Shown piece by piece: positions 38,530 through 51,433 of a stretch of DNA of 64,000 nucleotides (position 1 is the first letter of the stretch; every line of letters begins with the position of its first letter). The position numbers were made by a program, and so were the translations under genes. Below the pieces are notes generated by a model that searched no databases, was not told where the DNA came from, and saw only the letters and a program-made list of their open reading frames with translations. The stretch spans positions 1,240,001 through 1,304,000 of the forward strand of contig NC_081336.1 of assembly GCF_022539665.2 (NCBI RefSeq). Direction: 5' to 3'. Source of the stretch: Daphnia carinata (taxonomy: Eukaryota; Arthropoda; Branchiopoda; Diplostraca; Daphniidae).

Positions 38530-41500
38530 GTGAGTATGAATTTTTGTTTAAATCTTGAAACATTAACCTGTAGATTAACGGGTTATTTTAAACAAAATGT
38601 CTGATTTATTGCGACATAATTTAGCTATTCACGTCGGGTCGATTTCTCCGGACCAACAGTCGTCCCAAATGTCTTTCAGCAAAGCGGGTCACCATTAAAT
38701 GGAGGCTGTCTTCCCTTTATTGTCTTTTATATATCAATGTTAGACTTCCTCTTTCATCTCGCTGTGCAGCTTAATGGCTGTGTAACATTCTTATACATGG
38801 GGAGAGACACCACTCTATAGTAGATACTTGCTGCCCAAGATTCTTCATCATTTTTCTTTTTTTTTTCTTAGGCAATGTCCCAGGGTATATAGGATTTGCC
38901 CCGTGCTTTCTTACAATGACTTTTGAGGACAAGGGTTCGGTCTTTTATCGCTCACCATTTATCAAGAACTTTTCTTTCGGGAAGAAGAAAATGCTGCGGT
39001 GATGGGCGATGTGTCATCATATCGTTTCCCGTTAAAGATTAAAAGAGATATTAAGAAATCGATTACGGTTTTTAGACATAATGGGGAATGGCTTTTGAAT
39101 GCTGAAAGGAGCTTTACAAGCAAAGAATGCGCTAACGATGGAGGCTGTTGTATCAGCTAATATTATGCTGTCCGTATAGCATACAGGGCACAGTGATATG
39201 GAATTTTCCCGTATTGCTGTTGGGTGTTTTTAATTAGCATATGTCGACGAGGAATGTTTGTTCTTCATGAGGAAAAATGCGTATTAAAGACTACATCCAA
39301 GAGAAGTATTTTTTTAACTTGTTAATAATTGATCACGGTTTTTCCCTGTCATTGTATACAAACATGTCTGTATTAGTAGACTTGCCTTGGGGCGATGTTT
39401 CATGTGAGTTCAACATTGTAGAGTAGAAACGCGGCAGTAGACAAAGCGTCTGATGATTACGAGCTTCGTGAATTAGCAGGTACACACCTGAAGGTAAAAT
39501 AAAATAGTTCAATCATAAGTATGGTATATAATTTAAATCGATTCCACCTTTTTGTTTCCGTCGTAAATATTGTGCGCATTCAAATAGCTCCCTTGGTCGT
39601 AACAATATTTCATCCAAGTAATTTGATGTTTGCGTGATAAAAGTCTGCACTACACGCAAGCGATTGCTGCGTACCTGTACAACGTGTACTGTGTTATTGA
39701 CTTGTATTCGACATACATTCAGGTTGAATCAATGACATGATTTAAAATGATTTGATGGTACATAAAAATGTACCATCGCAAATGAAATTTTGTAGAAGTA
39801 TAAATGATAGAAAATTGTACCTGAAAGTCACAGCCGCGTACCATTGACTGTCGCGTATATGATTTGCAAAACTAATTTAGAAAATGTTTGAATGTTTAAT
39901 ATCATGCTGGATGAAACGAATCTTGCTATGAAATATGTCGCATGTCAAATGGTTATGAATGAAATTAGCAGATTGGCGTTGTGCACGAAACATGAGGAGA
40001 AATTAAGTGAGAAAAGCAGCGAAAATATGGAACATGTTCCACGTAAAGTCTACTGGTTGATATCAATGGCTTACGCGATGCGAGTCGTTGCCATGGTAAA
40101 GATATTCAATATGCGTGTACGATTGCTAGCAAGCAATGTCCGTCTATGAATGTATATTCATACTAGCAATTTGAAAATGACTAAACATACAAGTATAGAT
40201 GAAATAGTTTTTAACTAACAGCAATTTAATTATTGGCATTTTAATGGTTTTTAAATTATAGCGCATACTTTCAAATCCTTTGTGTTCTATAATGATACTG
40301 AGCAAAAGGCTTTTCTTTTCTAAGGACTCCATTTCCTTTTGTAATCAAAATTCAAAAGAGTTCAATAAATAAAGAAATTTTTGAAGAAAAAGATCAAAGG
40401 AAAGAAATTTATCAATTGATAAACAAAGGCTTTTCAGTAATCCATGTTTTTTGTTCCTTCCCATATTTTCTGTTGCTTCGGCTGCTTTTTGGCTGATAAA
40501 AAAAGCACAACATCAAAAGGCATGCCGATTAATTTTTTATGTAGTCTAGATTTGCAGAACAACATTTACAATTTTTATTATACAGTTGCATTGCCTTACG
40601 CATGGATCGATTAAAATCGATTATTTAAAATCTTATAATGACAAATCCTTGTAAAGCTCCGTTTTTATTTTCCACATTTTTTCCCATCTTTTGTTTTTGA
40701 TATACTTAGTATGTATTTAACACAAGATTATAAAAGATGACCTTTAACGACATTTACAGCGCTGGCAACAGCTTACGCGGAAATGCGATATAACTTGGGC
40801 CCAACTTTTTTATTAAAAGTCTACATCTTTCTGTTTAATCTTATGACCGGCCACCTCAATGACCTTTGAACATGTAGTAAGAATGTCGTAAATCATCAAT
40901 ACGACATGACGACGCACAGTAAAAAACACCACACCATAAATTAAAATCCCTTTTTTCCCTTTTCTAATCAAATCCTTCAATTTTTTATTTTTATCAAATA
41001 GTAAGGTTCCAAATAGTTCCACAAACTTCTAATGAATTTTTCCGATGTTAACTGGAATTCATAAAAAAAATTACTTAATTTACATATGACGCTCGATATT
41101 AGCGTTCCTCGCAGGTACGTACATACGAAAACAGTGAATTATTTTTAGAGGCTAAAATGTACGCACACAAAATGGGACAAGCGAGACGACACGCATGTCA
41201 GTACAGATCGTGAGTCTTGATTAGTTATTTGAACTGATTCCAACACGAGGCAGCGAAGCGTATCTACATGCAAAGGCACGCTCTACTGATGTATCCCGCG
41301 TTCGTCTATAACGTCCGTATATACAAAATTATCAAACAGCGCCATCCATTCCTCTGATTATCTTCCCCTTTCTTTTTAAATAAATTTTCTAGCGCTGCAG
41401 AGTTATATAACAAATTCGTGATTATAAAACTGGGTAACCAATTTCAACATCAAAAGATTTCACGCTGTACGTAAAGAAAACCCAAGGATTCCATAATGAC

Positions 41501-44340
41501 TCGATTGGTGTCGTTCCTCTCGCGTTACCCCGCCCCCCCTCCATCTTTAAATACAAAATACCACATATATTGATCTACTTTCCTGACTTTCTTTTTTTCA
41601 GGTTTAAAAAACTTAAGTCGAGTTAAAAATAACAATAATAATTGCTTCGTCTTGGTTCTTATCTTTTCTTAGTGTGTAGCTCACGCACCGCGCTCGCGCG
41701 ATATAATTTAATTATTTTTAACGGCTGCATTCAGGCGCATCATGTAGCCCGAATAAAAAAGGAAACCAATGCATCTTTTTTTCATGTGCGCCTTTATGGC
41801 TATAGTGTGTGTATAATGTCCGTCGGCACGATTAGGCATTTTTGCGGCCTATTTCAACGATTAAAATCTAATTTCAAATGGCATTGCCGCAAGTGCCGCG
41901 CTAAAAATGCGCCAACAGTTTCAAAAAGCCCTTGGCTAGATATATTTACATGAAATAGATCTATATATATACATGAAAGCTAAGTAACCCATTTGACTCA
42001 CGTACGTTGAACTTTATGCATAACGTAAAGCTTGCTAGACGTGGTAGACACACTCCAACACTTTGATATATAGCTGCCGGCTGAACGATGCAGATTCAAG
42101 CCGACCTGAAGGTATATCTTTTGATTTCCGGGAGTGAATTGGTGATCCCTGTATGTTCACGTCAAATATAAAAACGGCGTTTCTTTGAACCCCGCACGAA
42201 ATTTTTTCAACGCTCAATTATAAATGCGAGAAAAGCCGTGCCCTCCAGAAAAACGAAGATGGGCGTCGTTCGCATCAACAGCCTCCAGTTCAAAAGCTCA
42301 CGACCGTGTAAGGAAAAAGGCATAAAAGTTTGATCGTGAATGCCTTTGGTAATTGTTGGGCAATTCAAAGCAGAAATTGTTTGCCAGCGCTTGGCGTTTC
42401 GTAGAAACTGACGTTTCAGCGTAAGTGCAACGTCACCTGTTGTGTTCAAAAGAACTGACGAAAAAGACTTTCTTCTATCGATCACTTCTTTTCTTCTATA
42501 CATTCGCTGATATAAGGCAGCATTTAACGGTCAATGTAGACCTCGCAATTAGCGCCCCATTCTAAATCCTGTAAACCCGTAGCGTGACAGTCTCAGACGT
42601 CCTATTATAAAAGGCTTAACAAGCTCAGTACGCGATGGTCGTATATATATGAATAGGCCTAGAATATATAAGAACCAGTCCCGTAATAAGGACGTTTGAT
42701 GAACCAGCGCACCGCATTTATCCCGTCCAATTGCGTAACTTACAGTAACGACATCTAGTGAACTAAAAACATAAATTATTGCTTCTAATAATGGTAAAAG
42801 CACGGGGTGAAAAATGTAAGAACGAAATCGAGTTATTCATAAAAGATGGGACCGTGATATTCGCGAAATGCTACAGCGAGTGACGATGCAGTTTAACGAA
42901 ACATCTCTCGGCTAGATAAAAATTAGATGCGTCCATGAGGGACGTCGAAGCGAGACGATATAGTCCTGAACGTAACATAAAGAAGAGCTGGGATGCGCTT
43001 TTTGCAGAGTATTTATACGTCATAAAAAAAAAAGAGACATACACACAGGATCTATAAATAGGGCGTGGCACAACATGTATACACACAGCCATTGCTGTAT
43101 AATAGGTCGCTTTATATGTCAGCCATCCTCCTATGTATTTTATTTGGCTTTTTCTTTTCTTTTTCTTCCATCGATTGTAATAAATCAAAACGCGGCATAA
43201 TAAAAACATTTGCGAATTGTTCAAAACCTTCCACCTCATAAAAGTAAAAGTATGCCCTTGTAATAATCGATCATAAAAATACGATCAATAGCTTAGCGAC
43301 AAACTTCGGATGTACGCAGTTTGAGTAGCGTCTAACCAAGTAAATAAATGAGTATCCCAATATTTCCAGCAAACGTAACTTTAAATGTTGCTGATAGAAA
43401 GTCATTAACCTTTTGTATACCATTCCCTCGGCGGCTAATAATAGGGGAAACGCAAAAACTTTATGTCCGCACGAACTTTGCCAGTTGAAAATGTTTATTT
43501 TTTGTTCGTCCCCCTTTTTTGTGTGTTGAAGAAAAAAAGACGAAAATTAACACTGAGGCAACAAGTTTTGCGACGTCAATTTACGATTTCAACGCAGAGG
43601 TTCGAAACACTCTTCTTATCTGTCAGTAGACAGGCACCAAAAAAAAAAGGGAGTGTGCCAACATAAAAGGAGTTCTATTCAGGAGCAGAGTTTCTCATTG
43701 GGTCGATACGTATTAAAAAAATAAGAAATTTGAGGACCACACGGCCATTTTCTCACACGGCAGTCTGTGTTTGTTATGTTAGTCGCATTATACTGGCAAA
43801 AGGCTAATGTGTTAGCAAAGGTAGTTTGTTGTTATAGCAACCCAGGCGATGGCTGGTCGTTGCATCTACAGCTCATCCATTTTAATTCGTACGTTAGTTA
43901 TGGGTTCTCGTTTTTTTTTTTTTGGAAGGAAATTATGTGTTTCATTTTACATTGCTATTTTTGCGCAAGATGCAGGACCGCCAGGCGCGCCAAATATTTG
44001 CAACTTTGGCAGACGATCAGCTTTTTCTTCTGATTTTTTTTTTTCATGTTTAATTATCTGAAGCGGGCATGCCTGTTTAAAGATACATCTAGAGTTTGGA
44101 TTTCAAAAATTTGTTTCATTAAATTAACTGATATTTAAATATTCCAACTAATTTTGATTTATGACGCTTGTGCTGGACAGTACTGGCGTACAACTTTGTT
44201 CACAACTTTTTACCTTTTTTTGAAAAATTCAACTCTCACGTAAGTAAAAAGTCCATTTTCGTAATCAGTGATCAATTTTGAACCGAAATGATGTATTTCA
44301 ATATACAATTTAACCAAAATTAAAAAGTGGGAAGGCAGGA
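38530..44340. other. Non-coding block downstream of the candidate promoter
   Basis: AT-rich sequence of 5.8 kb. Short frames on both strands (for example 39892-40149 plus, 42503-42207 minus, 43239-42871 minus) lack domains or splice context. Nothing else supported. Confidence 0.4.
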
Positions 44341-44855
44341 TGCATCGGGCTAGCGCTGTAGCGCACTGGCGCGCCAGTTTTTTCAAATATTCCGTGTATT
44401 CAAAAAAGGGTTGACATAATGAAAAAAATAACAATTTTCCCGGAATCAGCATTCAATTTTGAGTATACCCTGTGATTTTCAACCAATTCCAGCGAGTGTC
44501 AATTTTTGCAGGTTTTGGGGGTGATTTTCCCACGGTCCTAGCGCTGGTTCGCTCCAGCGCGCCAGTACGCACCAGCGTTAGCGCGATGCAGCACAAACAC
44601 GATAAAGCGCTGGGATGTACTGGCGCGCTGGAGCAAACCAGCGCTAGGACCGTGGGAAAATCACCCCCAAAACCTGCAAAAATTGACACTCGCTGGAATT
44701 GGTTGAAAATCACAGGGTATACTCAAAATTGAATGCTGATTCCGGGAAAATTGTTATTTTTTTTCATTATGTCAACTTTTTTTTTAAATACACCGATTAT
44801 TCTGCATTGCGCTAACGCTGTCGCGTACTGGCGCGCTAGTTTTTTGTGCGCATGA
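44341..44855. repeat. Foldback (inverted-repeat) element with GC-rich flanking motifs
   Basis: Two arms of about 186 bp, 44392-44577 and 44608-44793, are reverse complements and differ at only a few positions near the 30-bp loop (44578-44607) and near the outer ends; more than 120 bp around 44430-44560 match perfectly. A 40-bp GC-rich motif (core GTACTGGCGCGC) occurs four times: at the outer left (44341-44383) and outer right (about 44813-44853) in the same orientation, and on each side of the loop in opposite orientations. No transposase is present. It fits a non-autonomous foldback/MITE-type element. The near identity of the arms suggests recent insertion or gene conversion. Confidence 0.85.
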
Positions 44856-46221
44856 TTACTAGCCCCACACATGAAAATGGAGTATTTTCCATGATTCTTG
44901 TTTAAATTTTGAATTTAATGAACGAAAATTGTAACTTTATGCTTATACTTATATTATACATATACTTATGTGTGTGTTTGTGAAAAAAAAGTCATTTTAA
45001 TGAAAAAGTCGGGCTTATTTTGTCGGGCTTATTTTTTAGTCCGAATTTTCCCGTAAAAAAGTCGCGCTTAAACAGTTTGACCTGGAATTCGATTAAAGCT
45101 CCTCCCATCAAACTTTTTAATGCTGATTCCGAATAAAATGTAAGTTTTTTGTTTAGTTTTATGGTTTTTGAATAAAATCGAAGCATGTCGTTATTGATTG
45201 TTTTAAATTTGAATGTGCTGCCCGCAGCATTTTTTAACCTATTAAAAGATGTTTCAAGTTACGGCATTACACATCAATGCGCCTTAGACCTCCAGTAAGA
45301 CTGAAGTTATAAAAGATCATTTTATAGTCGAATTTTATTTTCTAAATTAAGTTGCCATAAATTTTAACGATGGATGAAACTCGAGACGTGGATGGAAAAC
45401 AGCCGGAGGCGACATCATTAAATTTGCAGTGAGAGTGAAAGAGCGAAAAAATAAAAAAGGGTAAAGTATACAAAAAAGAAATTGACTGCGGGATTGGTGG
45501 GCAGGCAGGCAGTTTCAACCGGCGTGAGGCTGATAGCGTCAGCGGGCCACGACACGTCTTTTGATTTTACAAAACCTGTTACACATGCCACTCCAATTCG
45601 CTCTCGTCTGTAGCTGCACGCTAGACTCAAAAAACGATATAATAATATTTGAACACATTCTGCTTATTCGGAATTGAATTCTTAAAGTAAATCGATGGTG
45701 AGTTCCATGAAAGTATATATTACTTTTGATCCAACGCGTTTATTTTTTAAACTGTCAATTATGTTATTGTGGCTTTGTTGACGCTTGAACAGGATGCTTT
45801 GCATTGCTAATCCCCCAATTAAGAACTAAATTTTAAATATAACTTAACTACGATATAGCCCATCACGTAACATCCGAAAGAGAAGGTAAGGGAAATGTAC
45901 AAGTAAATAACAATGAAACCCAATTTAGAAATGAATCCAATCAAACCCCAGAATTGAACTTCTTCCCCAAAATAATTCTTCACTATTTAACGATTGTTTA
46001 AAATTATCATTAAATAGGAAATAATTATTTTGTCTTCCTAAAAACGAAACCAGATCACATCTTTTAAAACAAACCCTGCCTCCCCATTTAAAGAAAACAC
46101 AACAAACAAAAACAAATCGTGAAAAACTTGAACACCAAAATTCTCTGTCACTAAATCAATCATAATAGAATAAATATTATTTAATAAAAAAAAAAAAAAA
46201 AGTTCGCCAATTATGTATTTT
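44856..46221. other. Spacer between foldback element and TOG-protein gene
   Basis: AT-rich. A 14-bp unit GTCGGGCTTATTTT occurs twice in tandem at about 45009-45036. No coding sequence supported. The 3' UTR of the minus-strand TOG gene should occupy the right end. Confidence 0.4.
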
Positions 46222-49200
46222 TCAACGATGATTAGTTGTCGTCGTTTTCCGGAGCGTATCCAACGTCCGCTGGATATTGCGGAGGACGGTCGGGGACAGA
46301 TACTTTTGCATGGCTTTGTCAAACACCGGATCTTCGATCAAAACACTAAAGATCTTCTTCGCCTGGGCCCTGAAAACTCACAAAAGTTCCTTTGATTAAA
46401 AACTACTATTGGCTTTATCATCAATTATATATCCAACTAGAGTTCCCCATCGATCCATCAGCACGATCCATTACCTCCACGAATCTCTCTCTCCCTCTCT
46501 TATAAATGTGTCTTCGTGTAACTATCAATATGATTAATGAGATGTTTACCTGGCTTCAAGATTCCCATCCTGGATAAAATGGGCTGCAGCCGGTAGGACC
46601 CTTTCTGTGACGTCTTTAGCTCCGCTCAGGGTCTTGGCTGGACCTAATTTGACAACGATAGCTGCCAGTAATTTAGCCGCTTCCGCTCTCACGATCGCGT
46701 TCTTATGCCTACATCATACGCGAAATGTTTTAATACATTAGAGACATAGGCTCAACATTTAGGGGATAAAGCAATAATACAATTGAAAATGAAATAATTA
46801 ATTACGCGAGGCCTTCAGTGACGATCACGACGATGGCTTTAGGCGGTGAAACAAACTCGGTTACGCTCATCAAGGCCGAATGGGCGTCTTCGCGGATAAA
46901 CCGGTTCGTATCACCTATTTTGTTCAACAGCAACGGTACCGTTCGATCTAAATCCTGCGTGAGATAAAACAATTTGTGAGAAAAGGTGATCATTTCTGAC
47001 ACCATCGCCATATTTGAATTATTAGAATTTAATTTCCTTTTCTTTTTTTTTTACATCATCCATCATGAGCTTATAAAAAGACCCTTTCTTTATCCAACTA
47101 ATAACAAAGAAAATTATAAACGCTGCTCAAGTTCGCAATCCCTTTTTTGCATAATTAAACAACAGCGCTGTTGGTACCATAGCTGTCGTTAATCAATTTT
47201 TCTTTTTCATTAAAAGTTTTGACAATAGCTGATCAATAGAGGGATTTTGATGGAAGACATTGGAATTTTACCTGTTCCATTTGTTTGCCGCAATGCTGGA
47301 ACATTTTCCCTACACAGTGGATGGCCACACGGGCCACTTGTGAACGTAAATTTTTAACCTGTGATAATTCAAGCCGAAATTCAGACACCAAAAAAAAATT
47401 CTTTGTTTAAATTATTCACGAAAAAAAATAAAATCGGTTCTCGACTAAACCTCATTACGATACCTCCTCGAGCAATGCCAGAACAATAATATGAACTTCA
47501 GGCGTCACTATATCGTTATGCGACGTAATGAGCTCTTCTACGCGACGGATGCCTTCCACTTTGACTTCCCTGCAACATCGACATTGAAAAAACAAATAAT
47601 AAATGATAAAGAAACGAAGAGAAATTGCCAGAAAGACGATACCATTCCGACGAGTGGATGTTCTTCAGCGACATTTGAAGGATTGTTCTAGGATCTTGAG
47701 GACTCTCGGGTCGGTTGGCTTTAGCAGTCGGCCCTGGTGATTGGCCAGCTTTCATTTGACGGCTGAGAATGCTCGACGGCATGACTGCAATCTTTTTAAT
47801 TGGTTGAACGACATGGCCGCCAGCTTTCTCAGTTTTATCACTTTCAATTTATAATCAAAAATCGTGTGTGTGTAAGAAATATTGGCATTGATTCATTTTT
47901 TATTTACCTGGATCCGTCTAGACGTCGGGTAGGCAGAGACCTCTGTCGGCGGCCATTGTCATCAGGTGATGGACTATGGCGGCTGGCGAACGAGGCAAGC
48001 GATCGACTCTTATTGACTCGAGGATGAGCTGCCAATCTTCCAGGTGATTGGCAAGTCTCTTCGCTGTATTCATCGTTTTCCGGAGGATATTCCTCGTCTT
48101 CAAAGACACAAGGTCTCCTCGCAGGTTCGCCCAGCACGGGACTGTGGACGACACGGGGACTCCTACTGATTGGCCGGTCATCCGGATGATAATGTTGGAC
48201 AACATTAGGCAAACAATCTTCTTGCGGTACAGCCAACAGGTGTTCGGCAACTGCCGGATCTTGACGGAAGGTCGGGGACGATGACGTTGCTTCTTGACTG
48301 GAATCTTCATCCGCAATGTCTTCAATGATGTCATTGTTGTTGATGCCGGGGGCATTGTGATGCAGCATTTTTTTCAACTGTTCCAGATGCACACCAAATA
48401 CGGGCGGATCTTTTTCTGGAAAGTCTTCATCATCATCTTCTTTCAACCTGCTTTGAAAAAAAAAAAAAAAAAAAAAACAATTGCAAAACACTTTCAAAAA
48501 AAGGGAAAAATCAATTGATCTCGTGAGCGAATAGCGAACTCTTAACAATGGCGGCGTAAATCGATTTCGTCTGCCAGCACTAAAACCATTCACATCAATG
48601 ACAGTTACATCGATCTACACCAATTCATTATTCAAAATGGCTGCCACGTCATTCTCTCGAAATTTCTGTTTTTTTCGCATTGTGCAATTTAAGATATTTT
48701 TTTTGTTTCACGATAGAGATGAATCACCAGACAAATACAGACCGCTTGATAAGGTCATCACGACGGCAATGACTCTGCAATGAAACGATGGGAGTCCTGC
48801 TGATTCTTTTCGATCGTCTCGAAGTCATGCTGCCCATATTATTCACACTTTTGGACCCGGTCCCAAAGAAAAAAAAAAAAAAAAAAGCAAAAAAAAAAAA
48901 AATACAGCAAATGTGGATGAGGTAATCACTCACATATATAGCCTCAAAACACGAAACTCTCTTCAATCCTCATGCCTTTTGCGAACAAACGGGAAACTAT
49001 TTGCCACGCACGCCACTATTGCACGTCCATCTGGAAACGGCCTGACCGACTACTACATTACAACCGATATCGTCCCCATTTCTATAGCTCTTCCCTGTCG
49101 CATTCGTTCACAGAGAAAGGAAGTATGCGACAACCTTGGGAGGACATCAGCAACAACAACCCACAGCTTTTGTGTTTGTGACGTTTGGTTGCCATTGAGA

Positions 49201-49820
49201 CGGGAAACCATACAAACGGACAGACCCGTTATTACGTGAATGCAAACAACAACAAGAAAAGCTTTCGCGTGTGACTTACCTTTCGGGTGTTACGGATTCA
49301 TCATCCAATGATTCGATATCGATCATCTCATCGAAAATGTGTTCGATCTCTTCGATAATCTCGCCGGAATCCTGGCTGTCGTAGTGTCGTCGGCCAGAGA
49401 TCAGCTGATGTTCGATCGACATCGAAGGGTGGGCTGTTTTGGCTCTCAACGCCGGAACTGGAGGCGACGTCGAAGCTGGTGCGGAATAGTTCACGGATGG
49501 CTCGCTAATCTTATTTGCCCGTTCGATTGACGTCGGTGGCGAATGGCGGACTCTATTGGCACTTTGCGAGCTACGCCAATGCTGCTCAACTGGCCACGGA
49601 GCGGCCATTTCGTCTTCTCCAATCAATTCTTCAGCATCCTTTTGAATCAAAAGCAAATCAGACAGGTGCACGTTTCTCATAATTTCAGTCTAACCTTGTC
49701 CCCAATCTATTACATTTAAAAATCTAACTGTCTTTTTCTTTCTTGATTTGACCTCTAAAAAAAACAAACAGCTGTTTGTCTACTTTTAAAGAGATATTGA
49801 GGTCAATAAAAACGAAATAA

Positions 49821-49854
<34 letters not shown>

Positions 49855-51433
49855 GTGCTACCGATGATGACGTCGAGGAATGGTGTCGGAAGACGTCTAC
49901 ACTCGGCGTCCATTCAATGGTCCACTGGAAGTCTGTTGTTGTGTTAACAGGAGTGGAAGTCTGTTGGTCACGTGATCCGGTCGTCTTCGTTCGCTTACTT
50001 TCATCGACTGTTGGTTTTTGTTCTGGCCGTGGTCGCACTAGCGGCGATGGTGCGTGATGACCCGATATGGATACTTGTACAGGCCTCAACAGCGCCATCA
50101 GTTCCTCTCTTTCTCTTCTTTCATCATAGTCCTCCTCTCCTTCATCCCTTCCTTGCGACCATAAATGGACATGGGGCTCATTACGATGCCCGACAACATC
50201 GGCAGTACTTGCCATCTTGACCTCTTCTTCTTCTTCTCCTTCTATTCGCGTTCCAGCACGGCTGCTCCGACTCGACACCAACGTCACGCTCGTACCTTCC
50301 ACACCTTTGAAACAAACAACAATCACGAATTTTGTTCTTTTTTCCACTCACTCGATACAAACAAATCGACACACTAATACATCCTATTATGTAGACGAGC
50401 GATGTGTTTAGCTGATTGTTATGGCTGCAGTCACGCAATAAAAAAAGAAACAATTTTCAATAAATTCTTTTCAATTGGAGACAAAAATTTCTAAACCAAT
50501 AACTAGCACTCACGATCCGAGACTGAGCAAAGTATGGCTAGCGGTTAACTTTGTATATCGGTTGTTGTAAGGGCAGACGGACAAAAAACCTGCTGTATTG
50601 AAAGACAAATCTCATTTAGAAAAAAAAAAAGAAAAATATATAAAAAAAAACTTTCCCTACTTGGATGACGTCAAGGACAGACAAAACGGGTATCTGTCTG
50701 GAAGCCACGCCTACCATATTCATATCGATTACTAGATCCCCTTTTTGTCTTCTAATAATTACACGTTATCCTTATTTATTGAATGGCTTCCTTCGTTATG
50801 GAATTAACGAGGGGAAAAAAAGCTACAAGGGCTTCTATTACAATCAGCTGTTTGTCCGTCATTCTAAACTGAATTTCAATTGGAAAATGCAACGAAAAAA
50901 AAATTTAATTTGAAAAAAGGGAAAGGAAAAAATGGATAACCTCGAGGTGATCGTGGCGGAGGAGCGGATGAAGACTGAGCGACGAGCGGAGGAGATGTAC
51001 TGCTCGTGCAGATAGGAGGAAGACGTCCAGCTTTGGCCGACAGTTGGCGCCGTTGATGCTCCCTAGCGGCAGCTTGACGATGGTAGACTTCTTTGCGATG
51101 GAAGGCCGGAAAGGTTGGCAAAAGCCACGACGATCCAGCGGCCTTGTCCGATGCAGCTGCGTTGGAAGAAGACGAGCCCAATGACAGTGGAGGTAAAACA
51201 ACTCGATTGTACACTTCATCGTTGGGCTCTTCCTGCGGATGAAAATTATGATCGCTGCATGGCAATTTGGGTAGAACGAAATTAGCAGATGGATTGTGCG
51301 GATGGCCGTGATGAAACGAGAAAGAGCGAAGCCACTTTGGGCTTTTGGAAAGGAGAAGTTCATCCGGAAGCGATGGCCATCGAAGGCTTTTCTTTGTGGC
51401 TCCAGGCCGTGTGATTCTCTCTGATTGTGCCAT
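46222..51433 (-). CDS. Crescerin/TOGARAM-like TOG-domain protein
   Basis: Eleven exons on the minus strand: 51433-50941, 50304-49862, 49638-49280, 48847-48728, 48450-47908, 47840-47643, 47569-47464, 47358-47272, 46954-46806, 46708-46550 and 46369-46222; about 934 residues in frame. The first 640 residues are Ser/Pro-rich, acidic and probably disordered. The C-terminal 260 form a HEAT-type TOG domain like TOG4 of TOGARAM1: LEEVKNLRSQVARVAIHCVG, NKIGDTNRFIREDAHSAL and AQAKKIFSVLIEDPVFDKAM. Family members bind tubulin and act in cilia; in crustaceans cilia survive mainly in sensory neurons. Vertebrate TOGARAM1 has four TOG domains, and only the last is seen here. The donor at 48728 and tandem acceptor at 48450/48447 are less certain. 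Confidence 0.82.
49823..49853. repeat. 31-nt poly(A) tract (poly(T) on the gene strand)
   Basis: Homopolymer within intron 2 of the TOG gene, a few bases after its donor on the minus strand. Similar A-runs at about 48457-48477 and 48868-48902 sit just upstream of minus-strand acceptors and act as T-rich polypyrimidine tracts. Confidence 0.8.

Noticed and set aside
43590-43620. GGTTCGAAAC resembling a tRNA B box
   Set aside because: No A box at the proper distance and no cloverleaf can be folded around it.
44453-44732. Two 86-codon frames on opposite strands with almost the same protein
   Set aside because: They are a by-product of the palindromic foldback element; the same DNA is read from both arms.
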